DNA from: Dipteronia dyeriana
Lineage: Eukaryota > Streptophyta > Magnoliopsida > Sapindales > Sapindaceae
Reading direction: 5' to 3'
Length of the DNA: 64,000 nucleotides
Assembly (NCBI GenBank): GCA_032871835.1
Contig: CM065300.1
Location: forward strand, 7,521,768 to 7,585,767
Shown here piece by piece: positions 10,869-23,456 of the stretch. The position numbers and the translations under genes were made by a program. Each line of letters starts with the position of its first letter. Position 1 is the stretch's first letter. The notes under the pieces are model-generated. The model saw only the letters and a program-made list of their open reading frames with translations, was not told where the DNA came from and ran no database searches.

Positions 10869-11807
10869 AAGTTAAAAGAGATAGATTCTCCCATGTATCC
10901 TAATAAGATCTCTGCATTCGAATACCAAATTGACATGCTTAAGGCTACCGACTCCTCCGTTGTTGATCCAAGACACCACCACCTTTGAATTACTAACGAT
11001 CTCAATCTCATCAATGGAATAAAATAATTATCATCTTGATTATTGGAATGATCCTCGGTGATGATTATATGTGTCATGACAAAATGGGGTTGATCAAATG
11101 GTAAAATTTCTCACACTTATGTCAGAAGGTCATGAGTTTGAATCCCCCTTCCTAAAAATATAAGCTCAAAACATGCATTAAATATTGTTTTTTTTTTAAT
11201 CATTTAACTATTGTATTAACTTTTATTTTTATTTTTGAAGATTCCTATAGTGATATGCACTGTACATTTACATGAGGTTATGGATTCAAATTTTAATTTG
11301 TGATTGCGGCAAAAAAATTGAAACTTGCATACAAATTGTTGAATGATATTGTTAATTACAAATCTCTTATTATATAATCGGCGATTGCTTTTATGTTATA
11401 TAGTATTATTGTATTATGAGAATTTAAGTACTGTATTATACAATCAGCTAGTTGATTTACAGTTCTATTGTTCCAAGTTTTTAAATGAGAATTTGTATAA
11501 ATATTTTATTATTTTATTGATCTTCAACATTTAAGAATGAATTAAGGGAGGAATATTTAACCACGTTAAGATTGACATTCAATTAACACGCACGGTAAGA
11601 TTGATCTAGTGATATACTCTTGTGTATGCTTATTCTATTGAGATGTTGTGTTCGATTAATATACTTTTTTGTAAAAAAAATGAATTAATTTTAATAGTTA
11701 AAGAAAACTAACGATGAATTTGTTTCAATAAAAAATACTAATGATGAATTAATCATAGACATCGCGAATCAAAGAACTATTATACTACGCATCAAGTTGA
11801 GATATAA
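10869..11807. other. AT-rich spacer with a SINE-like segment
   Basis: No protein gene is supported. At about 11084-11150, GGTTGATCAAATGGTAAA is followed about 30 bp later by GGTCATGAGTTTGAATCC, spaced like the A and B boxes of a tRNA-derived SINE. A weaker B-box-like word (GAGGTTATGGATTCAAATT) lies at about 11273. The rest is AT-rich. Confidence 0.4.
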
Positions 11808-13269
11808 TTAGAAATAGGGATTTTAGTAAAAATACCCCATCTGAGGGCCTCTATTGCAAATATACCCTATTAAAAAAAGAATTATAGTAAGCATACCCCT
11901 GAAAGACAAAAATACCCTTAATGAGAAATACCCCCAATTCGTCCATGAATTTCCAATTGCCCTAACCCTCCCTACCAGCCATCCCGATTGACCCGATACC
12001 CCAAATTCGTCCATCATCGCCGTGAAGCTGTTATTCACCGGTAATCCGGCTTATCGACGTCGACCTTCACGAAACGAGGACGCGTGGCGTGGGCATCCGG
12101 CGGCTTCATTCATCATCCATCACCATCCCGCTGCTTCGATCGTCACCCTCATCGTCTCTCCGCCGCCGTTAATCCGGGTCGTCGACGCGGCCTTCACGAA
12201 ATGAGGAGGTGTGGGCATCCCGCCACTTCGTTCATCATCTGTCACCATCCCGCTGCTTCGTTCGTCATCCCTCACCATCTCTCATCATCGTCGCCACTCG
12301 CCAAATCGAAGTGCAAAGCTCGTTCTGTAACTGAATCTCCATTCGTCGTCGCCACTCGTCATCGTCGCCATTCACCACTCATCGTCGGGGTCAACCGAAG
12401 AAGCGTAAAGCTCTCTCAATTGAGACTTAAACCCAAATACCTAACAAATCAGTTGAAATTCAAAGGTAAATTACTCGAGCTAACACTTTATCTTCATTTT
12501 AATTAGTCTTCAACTTGTCTGTGAGTCAACAATGATGAACCATTTACAGAAATTTAGAACATCTATCCTCCGATGGGTTTGTGACTTTGTTCTAATTTGT
12601 TTGAAAACCACGTTGGATCATCAAAAAGACAAAAACCCGATTTCAACTAATTGGGTCATTTTACATTGCCCAAAATAAATAACAATGGTTACTTAGAAAT
12701 TGTTTTACAATTGACTTCATTTTGTTTTGTGATTGATTGTCGTTGAACCTAATTTGTAAAATGTTGTGTTTTTTTGTTTCTTTACTGTCACGCCATATAT
12801 TCAACTGGGTTTGCAAGATTGATTATTTGTTCAATTGGATTTGATTGATTGCAATTGCTGTAGATTGATTATTTCTTTGTAGCTTTTTGTTTGAATAGCT
12901 CTAATCAAAGAAAACTCAATTATGCTAGTTAAATTTTCTTTAACATTGTAGGATAAATGGTGACTGTTTTTGGAAGGAGGAATTTCGTCATTGTGTTAGA
13001 TTAGATGTGGAGGCTGAGTATATGAGTATCTGAGATATGCATATTGTTTTATTTCCTGTAAAGTGATTTTAAGAGCTAATGTTGACTCTTTGAGTGGGTT
13101 CTTAATAATTATCAAGTAAGCTGATTATATAATATCATTGATTATATTGAGTGTGTAATTAAATGTTTGAGTGTTTGTGTGTGTGTTTGATTTATGAAAG
13201 AAGATCGTATTTTGTGATTTGTGATCAGTTATATATCGTCATAAGTGTTTTTCTTCCACGTTAAGCGGC

Positions 13270-13510
13270 ATGGGTCGAAAGAAACTACGTGAATCACTCA
13301 AAATTAAGGAAGATAATCGATTTCCATCTCGAGTTAGTGGATACTGCAATTGGGAGAGTATTAGACTTATTAAAGCAATTCTTTCACATAAACAACTGGA
13401 TATGTTTAGAGTGACATGTTTTGGTTATTTTTTGGATGTGAGTGATATGGTATTGTCTGGGCAGTTTTGTCACCATCCGAAGACCAATTTTAATGGCTTC
13501 GGATAGGTGG
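13270..13510 (+). pseudogene. DUF1985-like remnant of a Kaonashi-type MULE ORF
   Basis: The 78-codon frame starts MGRKKLRESLKIKEDNRF and contains QLDMFRVTCFGYFLDV then LSGQFCHH. This resembles the conserved start of the DUF1985 domain (FR.TCFGHFL...FSGQ..H) found upstream of Ulp1-like protease domains in plant MULEs. The family call is from memory of the motif. The frame is cut off where the palindromic satellite begins, and no protease part follows. Confidence 0.5.
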
Positions 13511-13961
13511 CAACCCGAAGCCAATGAAATTGGTCTTCGGGTCAATGGTGACCCGATCGGGTCACTCTTGACCCGAAGACCAATTTTATGGCTTCGGGTT
13601 GGGGGCAACCCGAAACCATTAAAGTTGGTCTTCGGGCCAGGAGTGACCTGAAGAGGGTCACCATTGACACGATGACCAATTTTATTGGCTTCGGGTAGGG
13701 GGCAACCCGAAGCCATTAGAATTGGTCTTTGGGTCAGGTGTGACCCGATCGGGTCACTACTGACCCGAAGACCAAATTCATGGCTTCGGGTAGGGGGCAA
13801 CCTGAAGCCATAAAATTGGTCTTCGGGTCACCATTGATCCGGAGACCAATTTTAATGGCTTTGGGTTAGGGGCAACCCGAAGCCATTAAAATTGGTATTC
13901 GGGTCAAGTGTGACCCGATCGGGTCACCATTGACCCGAAGACCAATTTCATGGAACCCAAA
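13478..13961. repeat. Palindromic satellite inside the MULE
   Basis: About five units with a period near 75-95 bp alternate two palindromes: (1) GACCAATTTTAATGGCTTCGGG and its complement CCCGAAGCCATTAAAATTGG around a GGGGGCAA loop; (2) TGACCCGATCGGGTCA. GGCTTCGGG centres occur near 13494, 13590, 13686, 13780 and 13855. The result is a ladder of potential hairpins or cruciforms of about 25-bp stems. ORFs across this stretch on both strands are by-products of the repeat. Confidence 0.9.
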
Positions 13962-14233
13962 AATAAAACTCATCTTATCAACACTATAATGCCTCCAAAT
14001 TGATTTTTTTTTTTTACAAGAGCTCAATGTAAACAATGTTTAGTTTACTTCTTTTCTTTTCCTTTTTATCATTGGTTGGTTAAGAGTAATAATTATAATA
14101 AATATGGTGTTTATAATTTAAGTTGACGTATTTTTAGAAGTTTGGGGTATATTTGCAACTTTTAACCTACATATGGTATATTTACAATAGAGGCCCTCAG
14201 ATGGGGCATTTTTACTAAAATCCCTTAGAAATA

Positions 14234-15044
14234 TTTAACATTATTGATTTCAAAAATATATATAATATGAAGACCTTCAAAATCAAGTTTGGTTTTCATT
14301 TCAGTCAATCAGTCGTATATGTATATCTTTAAAAAATGGGGTACAAGTAGGACTACATATACTTTACAGCGAATAAATTAAGATTAGCCTTAAAAATATT
14401 TGCTTCGTATTTTTATATCCAGATTTCATGAGATGCTTGTATTGATGAGTGACTTTATATTAAAGTTATAAATATCTAGCAGGCTGGACAGACACGATAA
14501 TTAATCATTAATGTCTCCATTCTACAATAATAATAATAATATAATAATAAATAAAAAAGAAAAAAAATTGTAAATGATTCCCAAATATTGATTATCATAG
14601 CTATCTGTTCTTTAGGGCAATCCAAATAAGTATCCGACAGATATATTTCGAGATGTGTAAATCGAATGAAGCCGCGTTCAGTGCACTTCCACCGTCGGCT
14701 ACAGCTGCATTTGTTTATATTTTGGTATAATTTTTTTAATTATTTTTTGAAGATCTGAATGAATACTCAAAAGATACTGCTCAAATTTTAAAATTATAAT
14801 GTCAGATTAAAAGTACAGAAATTGAAATCACTTGGAAAGTTGTGAAACATATTTAACTACAACAAAATTAATAAATTATAGTTTCTTATTCCCGAATGTG
14901 TGTTGAGCTGTATTAAATATGAGCTAGGATTAGCTGCATAATTATAATTAAAAAATTAAAATAAACAGTTGCAACTTGTATACGTTTGTACACAAAAAAT
15001 ATCGATCTTATAAATAAATCGAAGAGTGGTGCATTGACCGCATG
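14234..15044. other. AT-rich spacer
   Basis: No gene or clear repeat end was found. It includes an (AAT)n-type run near 14525-14560 and otherwise simple AT-rich sequence. Confidence 0.4.
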
Positions 15045-15769
15045 AACTATTAATGGCACATTTTTAAAAGTTTTTGTATTTATAAATTTTAATTTATTTA
15101 TTCTTCAAATTGCCCTTTTTCTCTATTCTAAGTTTCTAACTTCACACACCCAGCTTGCTCACAGCCAGATCCAGCGTCCCCACCCCCTGGCCCTTGCGAT
15201 CTTGTGAGTCGTGGCAGACCCTTTTCATGGACAACACTTGTTTATCATCAATATAATATTTTTCTTATAAAATTGAAGTGTCAAGGGACTATACAGAGAA
15301 ATAAAAATTCAATGTCTGAGATGAAACAATAAACGACTATTAGTCAATCAAAAACAATAAAAATCAAAGAAAACAACAATGAGTAGAAGAAAAAAATTAC
15401 ATTATTGAAGATGTGGGTTTCTTTGGTCTTCGTGGTGAAATGAGGAACATACATCAAAGTTTGTAATTCCCAACTTCGAATTGATCAATTGTTTAATAAA
15501 GAAAAAAAAGCAGTTTATTTACTTGATTAAGTTCTCATGAGTCATCACAACGGTCAAATTCAGTTTCGGTTTGATTGGCGATCTTTTTGAAGGTTGGAAA
15601 GTGAAAATCAAGGCTATGTGTCTAATATAGACTTTGGCTACTTGCAGGGGGTGGGGGGCCCCGGACTGAGGTTGCGTGAAATTTAGAATAGAGGAAAAGG
15701 GTAATTAGGAGAATAAATAAATTAAAATTTATAAATGCTAAAACTTTTGAAAACGGGACATTAATAGTT
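15045..15769. mobile_element. TIR element with about 90-bp inverted ends
   Basis: The left end reads AACTATTAATGGCACATTTT... and the reverse complement of the right end reads AACTATTAATGTCCCGTTTT..., staying alike for about 90 bp through TTATAAATTTTAATTTATTT and CTCTATTCTAA. The length of about 725 bp has no coding capacity. Long TIRs suggest a Mutator-like element, but I see no clean 9-bp target duplication. The interior has a G/C-rich patch at each side (15160-15200 and 15650-15665). Confidence 0.65.
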
Positions 15770-16291
15770 TATTAAAATCGAATATCATATTGAAGATATA
15801 TTAATTTAAAGTTTTAGATTTAATTGCACAAGGATGTAAAATGGTATTTTATTACTTAGTAGTAATACTAGGAACTCATCTCATACGCAATTATATATGC
15901 TGTGTTTATAGATAGAACTAATGAAGTCTGCTGAAGTATGAAAAAACAGCTAGGATTGCAACGTGTCATGATTATATTGGCTGACCAAGTCTAAATCATA
16001 CCCTAACCTAATATAATGGATTAAGATAATTAGTTGCAAATTTTAAACGCTTTTGTTTTGCTTTTGCTTTCCAAACCTTCCATAACGTGAAGGGTCAACA
16101 GTACATATCCCTGATTCCACTAATTAATACAGTCCCGATTATATTGTTCTATTAATAAAATAAATCAGCATCACAAACATAATATATTATTCCATTTTTC
16201 TATTGATCACTCGATACAAAAACAAGAAAATATATGATAATCCTGAATTAAATAATAAATAAATAAAATTGTATTATTTGAATAGTCTACT
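15770..16291. other. AT-rich spacer
   Basis: No supported gene, RNA or repeat boundary is visible. Confidence 0.4.
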
Positions 16292-16299
16292 TAGAGCAT

Positions 16300-16913
16300 A
16301 GGATGGCAATTTGACCCGCACCCAGGACACTCGTCCGAACCCGATCCTGTAAGGTCGGGTGTGAATGGTGAATTTACGACCCGTAGACCCGCGAATCAGT
16401 TTAATGAAAAAACCGATGGGTTCACAGACGGATTCGGGTTAAAAAAATAAACTTGCGGGTTGGACCCGTGAACACACATAAATAAAATACTTGTATATAA
16501 AAATACATAGAAATTTGAATTATTTTTATCACTTTATTTTTATGGTTATTATTGTTTTGTAATACATCAAGTAGGGGATTAGAAATGGAAATTTAATTCA
16601 ATTAAGTATCAAATAAGTGATTACATTTGTAAATTTACAAATGACAAATCGCGAGTTCGTGGTTTGTGGGTTGCAGGTTTGTGGATATCCCGCTGGTGAA
16701 GCATCCACCCATGAACCCGTATTGTTTCGTGGGTTCACGGGTGAGGGTATGGGTGCAGCCATAACCCGCGGGTTTAAACCCGCGGGTTTAAACCCGCCTG
16801 CGAACCCGCTTACCTACCAGAGTTCGAAGACGGGCATGGGTGAGGAAAATTTTCACGAGTGAGAGTTTAGATTTTACAAAACCCATCTGAACCCGACCCG
16901 CTGTCATCCTTAT
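16300..16913. mobile_element. hAT-like non-autonomous element, 614 bp
   Basis: The ends AGGATGGCAATTTGACCCGC and ...CGACCCGCTGTCATCCTTAT are imperfect inverted repeats, flanked by an exact 8-bp duplication TAGAGCAT (16292-16299 and 16914-16921), as expected for hAT insertion. Subterminal sequence is full of ACCCG/CGGGT words (16750-16810 has a palindromic GCGGGTTTAAACCCGCGGG run). A related copy begins at about 63590 and runs off the window end. No transposase is present. Confidence 0.8.
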
Positions 16914-16921
16914 TAGAGCAT

Positions 16922-19900
16922 CTCCCACTGTACCCTAAAATAAAGCATCAGTTTACTCCAAATTTATGTTTCCACAAAATTTATGTTTCCAAAAACTAAA
17001 TTTAGAGTTTTTAATATTGCTACTCTAATTTTAGAGTATCAAATCTCATACTCTAAACTTAATTTTCAATATTTTATATTCTATTTATATCATTTTACCT
17101 TTTTCATTAACTTCAATTAATGTATAATAAATTTTATTAACATAAAAATTATATCATTATAATTGAAATGTCTCGTCTAGATTTTTAAAATATATACAAT
17201 ATTGAATATTAATTAATAATTTTTATTTACTCATTCTAACCATACTTTATCATCTATGTGTTTTGGTTTCTTTCTCAAGTTTAAGTCTTCTATTTTTTTT
17301 TATAGATTTTACCTAAATAATTTCTGATTTTAATTCTCAACCAGATTATGGTTATCATTGTTAATTAGCAGTGTAATTAAAAAAAAAGATTACAATAAAA
17401 AAAAACCTTCCTTCTATTGTTATTCATTTTATTATTTTGTTATAATTTTCTTTTAAAAAATTATTATGTTACAAAAAAAAAAAAAATCTCTTACTACATA
17501 TTAATAATTATAAGTTAGTCATAAAATAAAAGCTAAAACCTAGTGACATTAAGGCTCAGTTTGGCATTGCTTCCCTAGCTGCTTTTGGGGTTAAAAGTGA
17601 TTCCGGACCTCAGACAAGGTGTTTTGTAAAATCGTGGGGAAGTGCTTTTGGTCACTTTTAGCTTTTTCCCAACTGAGTTTTTGAGAAACTACAAATACAT
17701 GATTTTGGATTTTGGTTTCTGCTTTTAGAAAACGCGCTACAGTGATATTAAATGAAATTTTACTAACTTTCTAACTTTGTCCTTACTTTTAACGGAATTT
17801 AACAAAAAAAATTGCTGTCTGGGTTTAGTATTAACGTAGACTTTGTTATTTGAAGTATTACATTTACAAACTTTACAAAGTCTACTTTTCAAAAGAAATT
17901 TATGATAAACATTAGAAGAAGTCATAAATCATAAATCATATATAGATGGAAACATGTTACTCACTTAATTTGAGTATTATAAGTCTCATAAGAGTTGTTT
18001 TCACTAGACTATTGAAATTTATGAGTAACCCAATTAAAATCCAAGCCCGGCATTGACCAGCCCATTGTGGTCACTCTTAGTTTTTTTCAAGCAAAGAATT
18101 TTAGACTTTTATTGTTGCAACTTGCAACTTAGAACTTTCCAAGCCAAACCAAAACTAGGGTTTGCAGAAAAAGAAAAAGAAAATGATGTTGTACTTGACT
18201 TCTATGTCTCGTGGAAAGAAAAATGTTAGTTCATTTATGCCTTTTTGACTCGGTAAAAATGTTATATAGCATGTCTTGACGGACATTTGTATATTTTAAA
18301 AATACAGACTTTTATCTTCTACTGAATACTTCATACCTTAGTAATTTTGACTATCCTCAAGTGATTCATTTTAGTTGAAGTTATGTTACAAATTAAATGG
18401 GCAAATATATATATAATGATGCTTAAATAATAACATTATATTTATTATATATTCATATACTAATAAAACATTATATTTTTATAAAAAAAAACTATAAATA
18501 TTATTAAAATAATATTTGTTAAAGTTTAGTTGAATTTTAATTTAAAATAAAAAATAAAAAAATAAAGATATAAATATAAATTATTTAAAAATATAAATAT
18601 AAACTAAATAGAGATAAGGATAGAAAACAGAGTCGCAGCGAACAAAATTAGGAATTGCTCTTATTCCACCGACCAAAATTTTAAAAAGAAAAAGTTGAAC
18701 GACACGACTGATTTGAATAGTAAGCATGTTTACGTTGTGTCTCGAGCGTTACTATTTTGACAATTTCAATTCTCAATCTGCTTATTGCAAAATAGCAAAT
18801 CTATACGCGTGGCAGCATACATCACACTTAATTGATCACAATCGCTCTATTAAAGAAACAAAAGTTTTTGGTGATCACTTTGTTAAAAGGTGTGCCATTA
18901 GTGTGTTTCTTTTTTTGGTTGAAAAATAATCGGTATATTCAAATCGTCCATACAAAAAAAGCGATTCTACTAGTGTTTAACTATATATAAAATCATTTAT
19001 ATTTTAATTATTTTTTAAAAAAACGTGTATATATGACCTAATTTACATAAATTGAAACATCACTTTTTGATAAAGAATTTGAATCCAATATTAAAAGGGT
19101 AAAAAAGTTAACGAGAAACATATTCTAAAACAAAAAATGAAATTATTGACATCATTAGAAATTAATGTTAATATCAACAAAAATTAAAACAATATCAAAG
19201 TTTTTGATATTTCAAATACCGATGGGATCATTGTAATTAGACGAAACAGGCTTTGAAGTTAAGAGTGCGTTTGGTATAGAAAAGTTAGGAGTTAAAATAG
19301 ATTTTATAATGTTAAAAACTTGCTTTGAGGTTGTTTGATAAATCTATAAAAGAGTTTTTTTTTATTAAAAAAAATCTATTTGAGAAACTATTCCAAAAAC
19401 ACCCTAATGGGTCTTTTGAAATGAAAAAAAAAAGTCCAGAAAATTGAAATTGCTTAACAAAATTTAACTGTTATATAAGATATGGACTTTCATAGTTACA
19501 AAAATACTTATGGAGACTACGGATCGAGAACTTTTGTAAGTTTGAACGATACGAACGTTATATAATATTCTAGTCAAAATAAAAAGCAACGTTTATATCA
19601 TATTCTAGTTGAAATAAAAAGCCATCGGAGGTGTCAAATTTGACACTTTTTATAATTGTACCATCTGTTTTAAAAAAGTATTTCAAGGAAAAGGAGAAGA
19701 ACCATCATTGTTGCTATCAAACCACGTAATTAATTAAACTTTTGTCTTGATTTACACATAATTTATAGTTTTTATTTGTTCAGTATAATTGTGATTTAAA
19801 CATAAAAAATAAAATAAAAAATTACGTGACTATCGTTGAAACTTCACTATTTATGGATAATGCCGAGCCAATTTTTCTATTTAATGACTTAGAAGCTATG

Positions 19901-19938
19901 GTATCCATCACAGAACAATATTATCAAGCAACGCAACC
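16922..19938. other. AT-rich intergenic region upstream of CuAO gene A
   Basis: No ORF is convincing. Two stretches look like MITE remnants because they carry terminal-type words (17553-17745 with AGTTTGGCATTGCTTCC and TTTTAGAAAACGCGC; 19266-19420 with GCGTTTGGTATAG and AAAAACACCC), but ends and target duplications cannot be fixed. A weak TATTTAT at about 19848 lies 90 bp 5' of the CuAO start; no stronger TATA box is seen. Confidence 0.4.
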
Positions 19939-22676
19939 ATGGCTTCAACAGTCAAACAGTTGTTTTGCTTTCTGTTGACGATCTCCTTCCTTTCTCTCTT
20001 CCCACTCTCGAGCTCTAAGAAGCAGCACCCACTAGACCCTCTAACCCCAGCTGAGTTCAATCTGGTCAAAATCATTGTCAAAAGAGCCTACCGTCTCGTC
20101 CCCCACAACATCACCTTCCAGTACGTAGGCTTGGACGAGCCAGAAAAACAAGCCGTCTTCTTATGGCAATCAAACCCAGCAAGAATCCCACATCGCCGAG
20201 CCCGTGTGGTTACACGGCTCAACAAACAAACCCACGACATCATTGTAGATATTTCGACACGTTCCGTCTTTTCCGACAAAATCTACCTAGGAAATGGCTT
20301 CCCTTTACTCACCATAGAAGAACAAGTAGCTGCGACTGAACTGGTGCTCGGATATGGGCCGTTCAAAGCCTCTATGAAGAAGAGAGGACTCAACATCTCT
20401 GATGTTGTTTGTTCTACTTCCACTGTTGGATGGTTTGGAGAGAAGAAGAGCAAAAGAGTGTTGAAAATCCCTTGTTTTTACACCCAAGGGACTGTTAATA
20501 TGTATTTGATACCGATAGAAGGGATAACCATAGTTGTTGATCTTGATGAGATTAAAATCTCTGAATATCACGATAGAGAGATTGCTCCCATACCAAAACC
20601 TGAGCCGACCGAGTACCGGTTGTCGCACTTGAAGCCGCCGTTCGGTCCTCGTATGAATAATGCAGCCACCGTGACAGCTAACGGACCAGGGTTCACACTT
20701 GATGGTCACACTATCACGTATGTCTACTTAATTTTTAGCACTATTATATGACTTTTTAACAAACTTTTTTTTTCCACGTTAGTGGATGGAGAATGACGTT
20801 TCACCATAATTCATTTGTAATTTGATCCACAGAAAACTCTTCATAGATCCTTCAATAATTGACTATTTTTTCTAATATACCTTTATGCAATTTGATCAGA
20901 TGGGCCAACTGGAATTTGCACGTAGGGTTTGATGCTCGAATCGGTTCAGTAATTTCTATGGCATCAATTTACGATCTTGAAAAGCACAAGTATCGTCGAG
21001 TTATGTATAGAGGATATATATCTGAGCTCTTCATTCCTTACATGGACCCAAGTGAGGGATGGTATTACATTACATACTTTGATAATGGAGAGTTCGGGTT
21101 CGGTCTGACGGCTGTGCCACTTGAGCCGTTGAACGATTGTCCGGCCAATGCAGTGTTCATGGACGGTTACTACGCCGGTCAAGACGGCTCCCCGGTAAAA
21201 TCACCAAATGCCATTTGCATATTTGAACGTCATTCCGGTGACATCATGTGGCGCCACACTGAGGCTGAAATGCCCGGAGATGTAATTTCTTTATCTCTTT
21301 AAAAATGCTTTTATAGTTATATATTATAATTTACCATCCATGTTGGGTTTTAATTTGATTATAATATAATGTGGTGCAGGTAAGGGAGGTGAGACCAGAG
21401 GTGAGCTTGGTGGTTAGGATGGTTGCAACAGTGGGAAATTATGACTACATACTTGATTGGGAATTCAAGCCAAGTGGCTCTATCAAAATGGGGGTAAGAT
21501 TGTCAATTCAACATTTATCTTCTTCGTGAGCCTATTCAAACACGATTTATTTACCATATAGTATATATATAGTTACCGGGTAATTTTATACGAGAGAATT
21601 ATTTTCTTTTAATTTTATTTTTTATATTTTATTTTTTCTAATTTTTATAGTCTTTTGAATTGAAATCTAAATCTAATAACTAGAAACTAACTCAGCAACT
21701 ATACAGTACATACATATAGTAGTTGAACTCATTCAAACAAATTTTAATTGAAATCTAATAACTACAAACTAACTCAACAACTATAGGTTGGGTTAACAGG
21801 AGTCCTGGAAGTGAAGCCTGTGACATACACTAATGTAGATCAGATAAAAGAGGACGCACATGGTACATTGGTTGCAGAAAATACAATCGGAGTTTTCCAC
21901 GACCACTTCTTGAACTACTATCTTGATCTTGACATCGATGGCGATGCCAACTCCTTTGTCAAGACTAATTTGGTGACTAAACGAAACACAGAAGCTAAAA
22001 CACCTAGGAAGAGTTACTGGACTGTTGAAAGAGAAACGGCCAAGACTGAGTTTGATGCAAGAATTGTACTGGATTCTAAGCCGGTGGAGCTTGCGTTGGT
22101 GAACCCTAATAAGAAAACTAAACTGGGAAACCATGTAGGTTACCGCCTAGTACCAGGTTTTGCGGCCAGCCCGCTTTTGACGGCCGATGATTACCCGCAA
22201 ATACGGGCTGCGTTTACTAACTATAATGTTTGGGTTACCCCATATAACAAATCTGAAAAATGGGCAGCAGGTGACAACGTTGATCAAAGTCGAGGTGATG
22301 ATGACTTGCTTACATGGACCAACAGGTACAACTTTATAGCGCATTTAATAATACATTGAAATAATTGATAAAAATATATATATTTTTTCTAACATTTTTC
22401 AAAGTAAATTAAATAGCAATTCTATTAAATAAATTTGACTTGGAGTACTTATCCATCTTTTGAATTTGCAGGAATAGGGCGATTGAGAATAAGGACATAG
22501 TGTTGTGGTACACAATGGGATTTCATCATGTTACTTGCCAAGAAGATTTCCCGGTGATGCCAACAGTGAGTGGTGGGTTTGAGCTCCGACCGACCAACTT
22601 CTTTGAGTACAATCCTGTGCTTAAAGTGATACCTCCAAAGCACGTTACATGGCCTAATTGCACCGCCAAACCTTGA
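19939..22676 (+). CDS. Copper amine oxidase (primary-amine oxidase), gene A, 672 aa
   Basis: Five exons joined by GT-AG introns: 19939-20717, 20900-21281, 21380-21493, 21787-22325, 22472-22676; the frame stays open to TGA. The enzyme family oxidises primary amines or diamines to aldehyde, NH3 and H2O2 using copper and topaquinone. Seen here: signal peptide (about residues 1-26), N2/N3 domains, catalytic-base Asp321 ([10 protein letters not shown]), TPQ precursor Tyr408 (TVGNYDY), copper ligands His463 and His465 (FHDHF) and His624 ([15 protein letters not shown]). Spacings match pea seedling amine oxidase (Tyr387, His442/444/603, Asp300). The C-terminus CTAKP is not a peroxisomal signal, so apoplastic secretion is inferred. 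The length is normal for the family and I see no lesion. Intron 4 of the gene is only about 146 bp. Substrate preference cannot be read from sequence. Confidence 0.94.
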
Positions 22677-22779
22677 TTAGTCAAAATTTCAGCATGAAGT
22701 TTTGTGTACCATTTAATTAAGCTAGTTTGTGATCTGCACGTGTTTGTCAGTGAGTGATGATGCTTTGATTTCGAACCAA

Positions 22780-23189
22780 GTAGCAAAAGTTGATGTAGCT
22801 GATCTTGTGTATTGAATCTGAATTGATATGCTGTGGATTCTTAATTTAAACTACTGCCAAGAATTCCTGAGCTCCTATTGGTTGAACCTGAAGCCAATTT
22901 GGTCGGACTGAGAAGCTTTGGTTTCCTTCACAACAATCAATCAACCATATGGCTTCAACACTCAAAACTGTATGTTGCTTTGCCTACTCTCATCCTGCCT
23001 TTCTATGATCTTCTCACTCTTGAGCCCCATCGAACACCCACGTACTAGATCGTCTAACCATAGTCGAGTTTAACCCGGTGATTATAAAAAATACATACCA
23101 TCCCACTTAACAATTTGAATATTAAAAACAATATCAAAATAATTCCTTAATACAAAAGGGACATAACCAGGATTAAACAATAGGGTTGG
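22780..23189 (+). repeat. Segmental repeat II, copy 1, with dead CuAO first exon
   Basis: This segment, just 3' of gene A, is repeated at about 32113-32553 in the same orientation. It carries a CuAO start (ATG at 22949, MASTLKTVCCF) and then a frame-broken version of the leader and [11 protein letters not shown] region, ending near 23105 without further exons. Copy 1 lacks about 25 bp (AAGCAATGAATCAAGGCTTA region) present in copy 2. Similarity stops at CAATAGGGT, where the retroelement at 23190 begins. Confidence 0.85.
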
Positions 23190-23456
23190 TGATACAAACC
23201 CACTGGGTATAACTCATCCTTAAAAACCGGTTTGTAAGGAGAGGGTGCCCAATGAGTTATATACCATTGACTAATCCCATACTTAGTCAATGTGGGATCC
23301 TAACATTCCACCACGCTTCCGCAACCGTCGTCCACAAGGCCCATCTTTCCCAGCTGGGTGACTTCACGGATCCCGCATTCTCGGGTAGCAGCCATCCCCA
23401 AGTCGCCCCGTCCGCGACGAACCCGCTGCTCGGCGTGGTGTAGGCTCTGATACCAC
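23190..23456 (-). mobile_element. TRIM-like retroelement piece: short LTR, internal part and primer site
   Basis: On the minus strand a 116-bp LTR-like unit runs from TGTTAGGATCCC (23305) to GTTTGTATCA (23190). It is preceded by purine-rich GTGGTGGAA and a 150-bp non-coding internal piece that starts with a primer-binding site TGGTATCAGAGCC (23443-23455), complementary to the 3' end of initiator-Met tRNA. Short LTR and tiny internal region are the layout of TRIM elements. The expected second short LTR on the other side of the primer site is missing: a different 386-bp LTR is there instead. Confidence 0.6.

Larger units (their letters stand above)
11817..14224. mobile_element. MULE DNA transposon, non-autonomous, 2408 bp
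   Basis: Inverted terminal repeats of about 50 bp match almost perfectly: the left end is GGGATTTTAGTAAAAATACC..., and the right end reverse-complemented is GGGATTTTAGTAAAAATGCC.... The flanks carry an exact 9-bp target duplication TTAGAAATA (11808-11816 and 14225-14233), the hallmark of Mutator-type insertion. The interior contains a GC-rich block (12030-12380, repeated CATCATC/CGCTGCTTCG words), a coding remnant like DUF1985 of Ulp1-bearing MULEs (13270-13510) and a palindromic satellite (13478-13961). There is no transposase, so it would need help in trans. Confidence 0.9.

Noticed and set aside
11084..11165. tRNA gene
   Set aside because: A- and B-box-like words are present but no cloverleaf stems or anticodon arm can be built by eye; a SINE remnant is likelier.
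13384..13800. 138-codon minus-strand ORF in the MULE
   Set aside because: It reads through the palindromic satellite and its repeats; it would shift with unit number.
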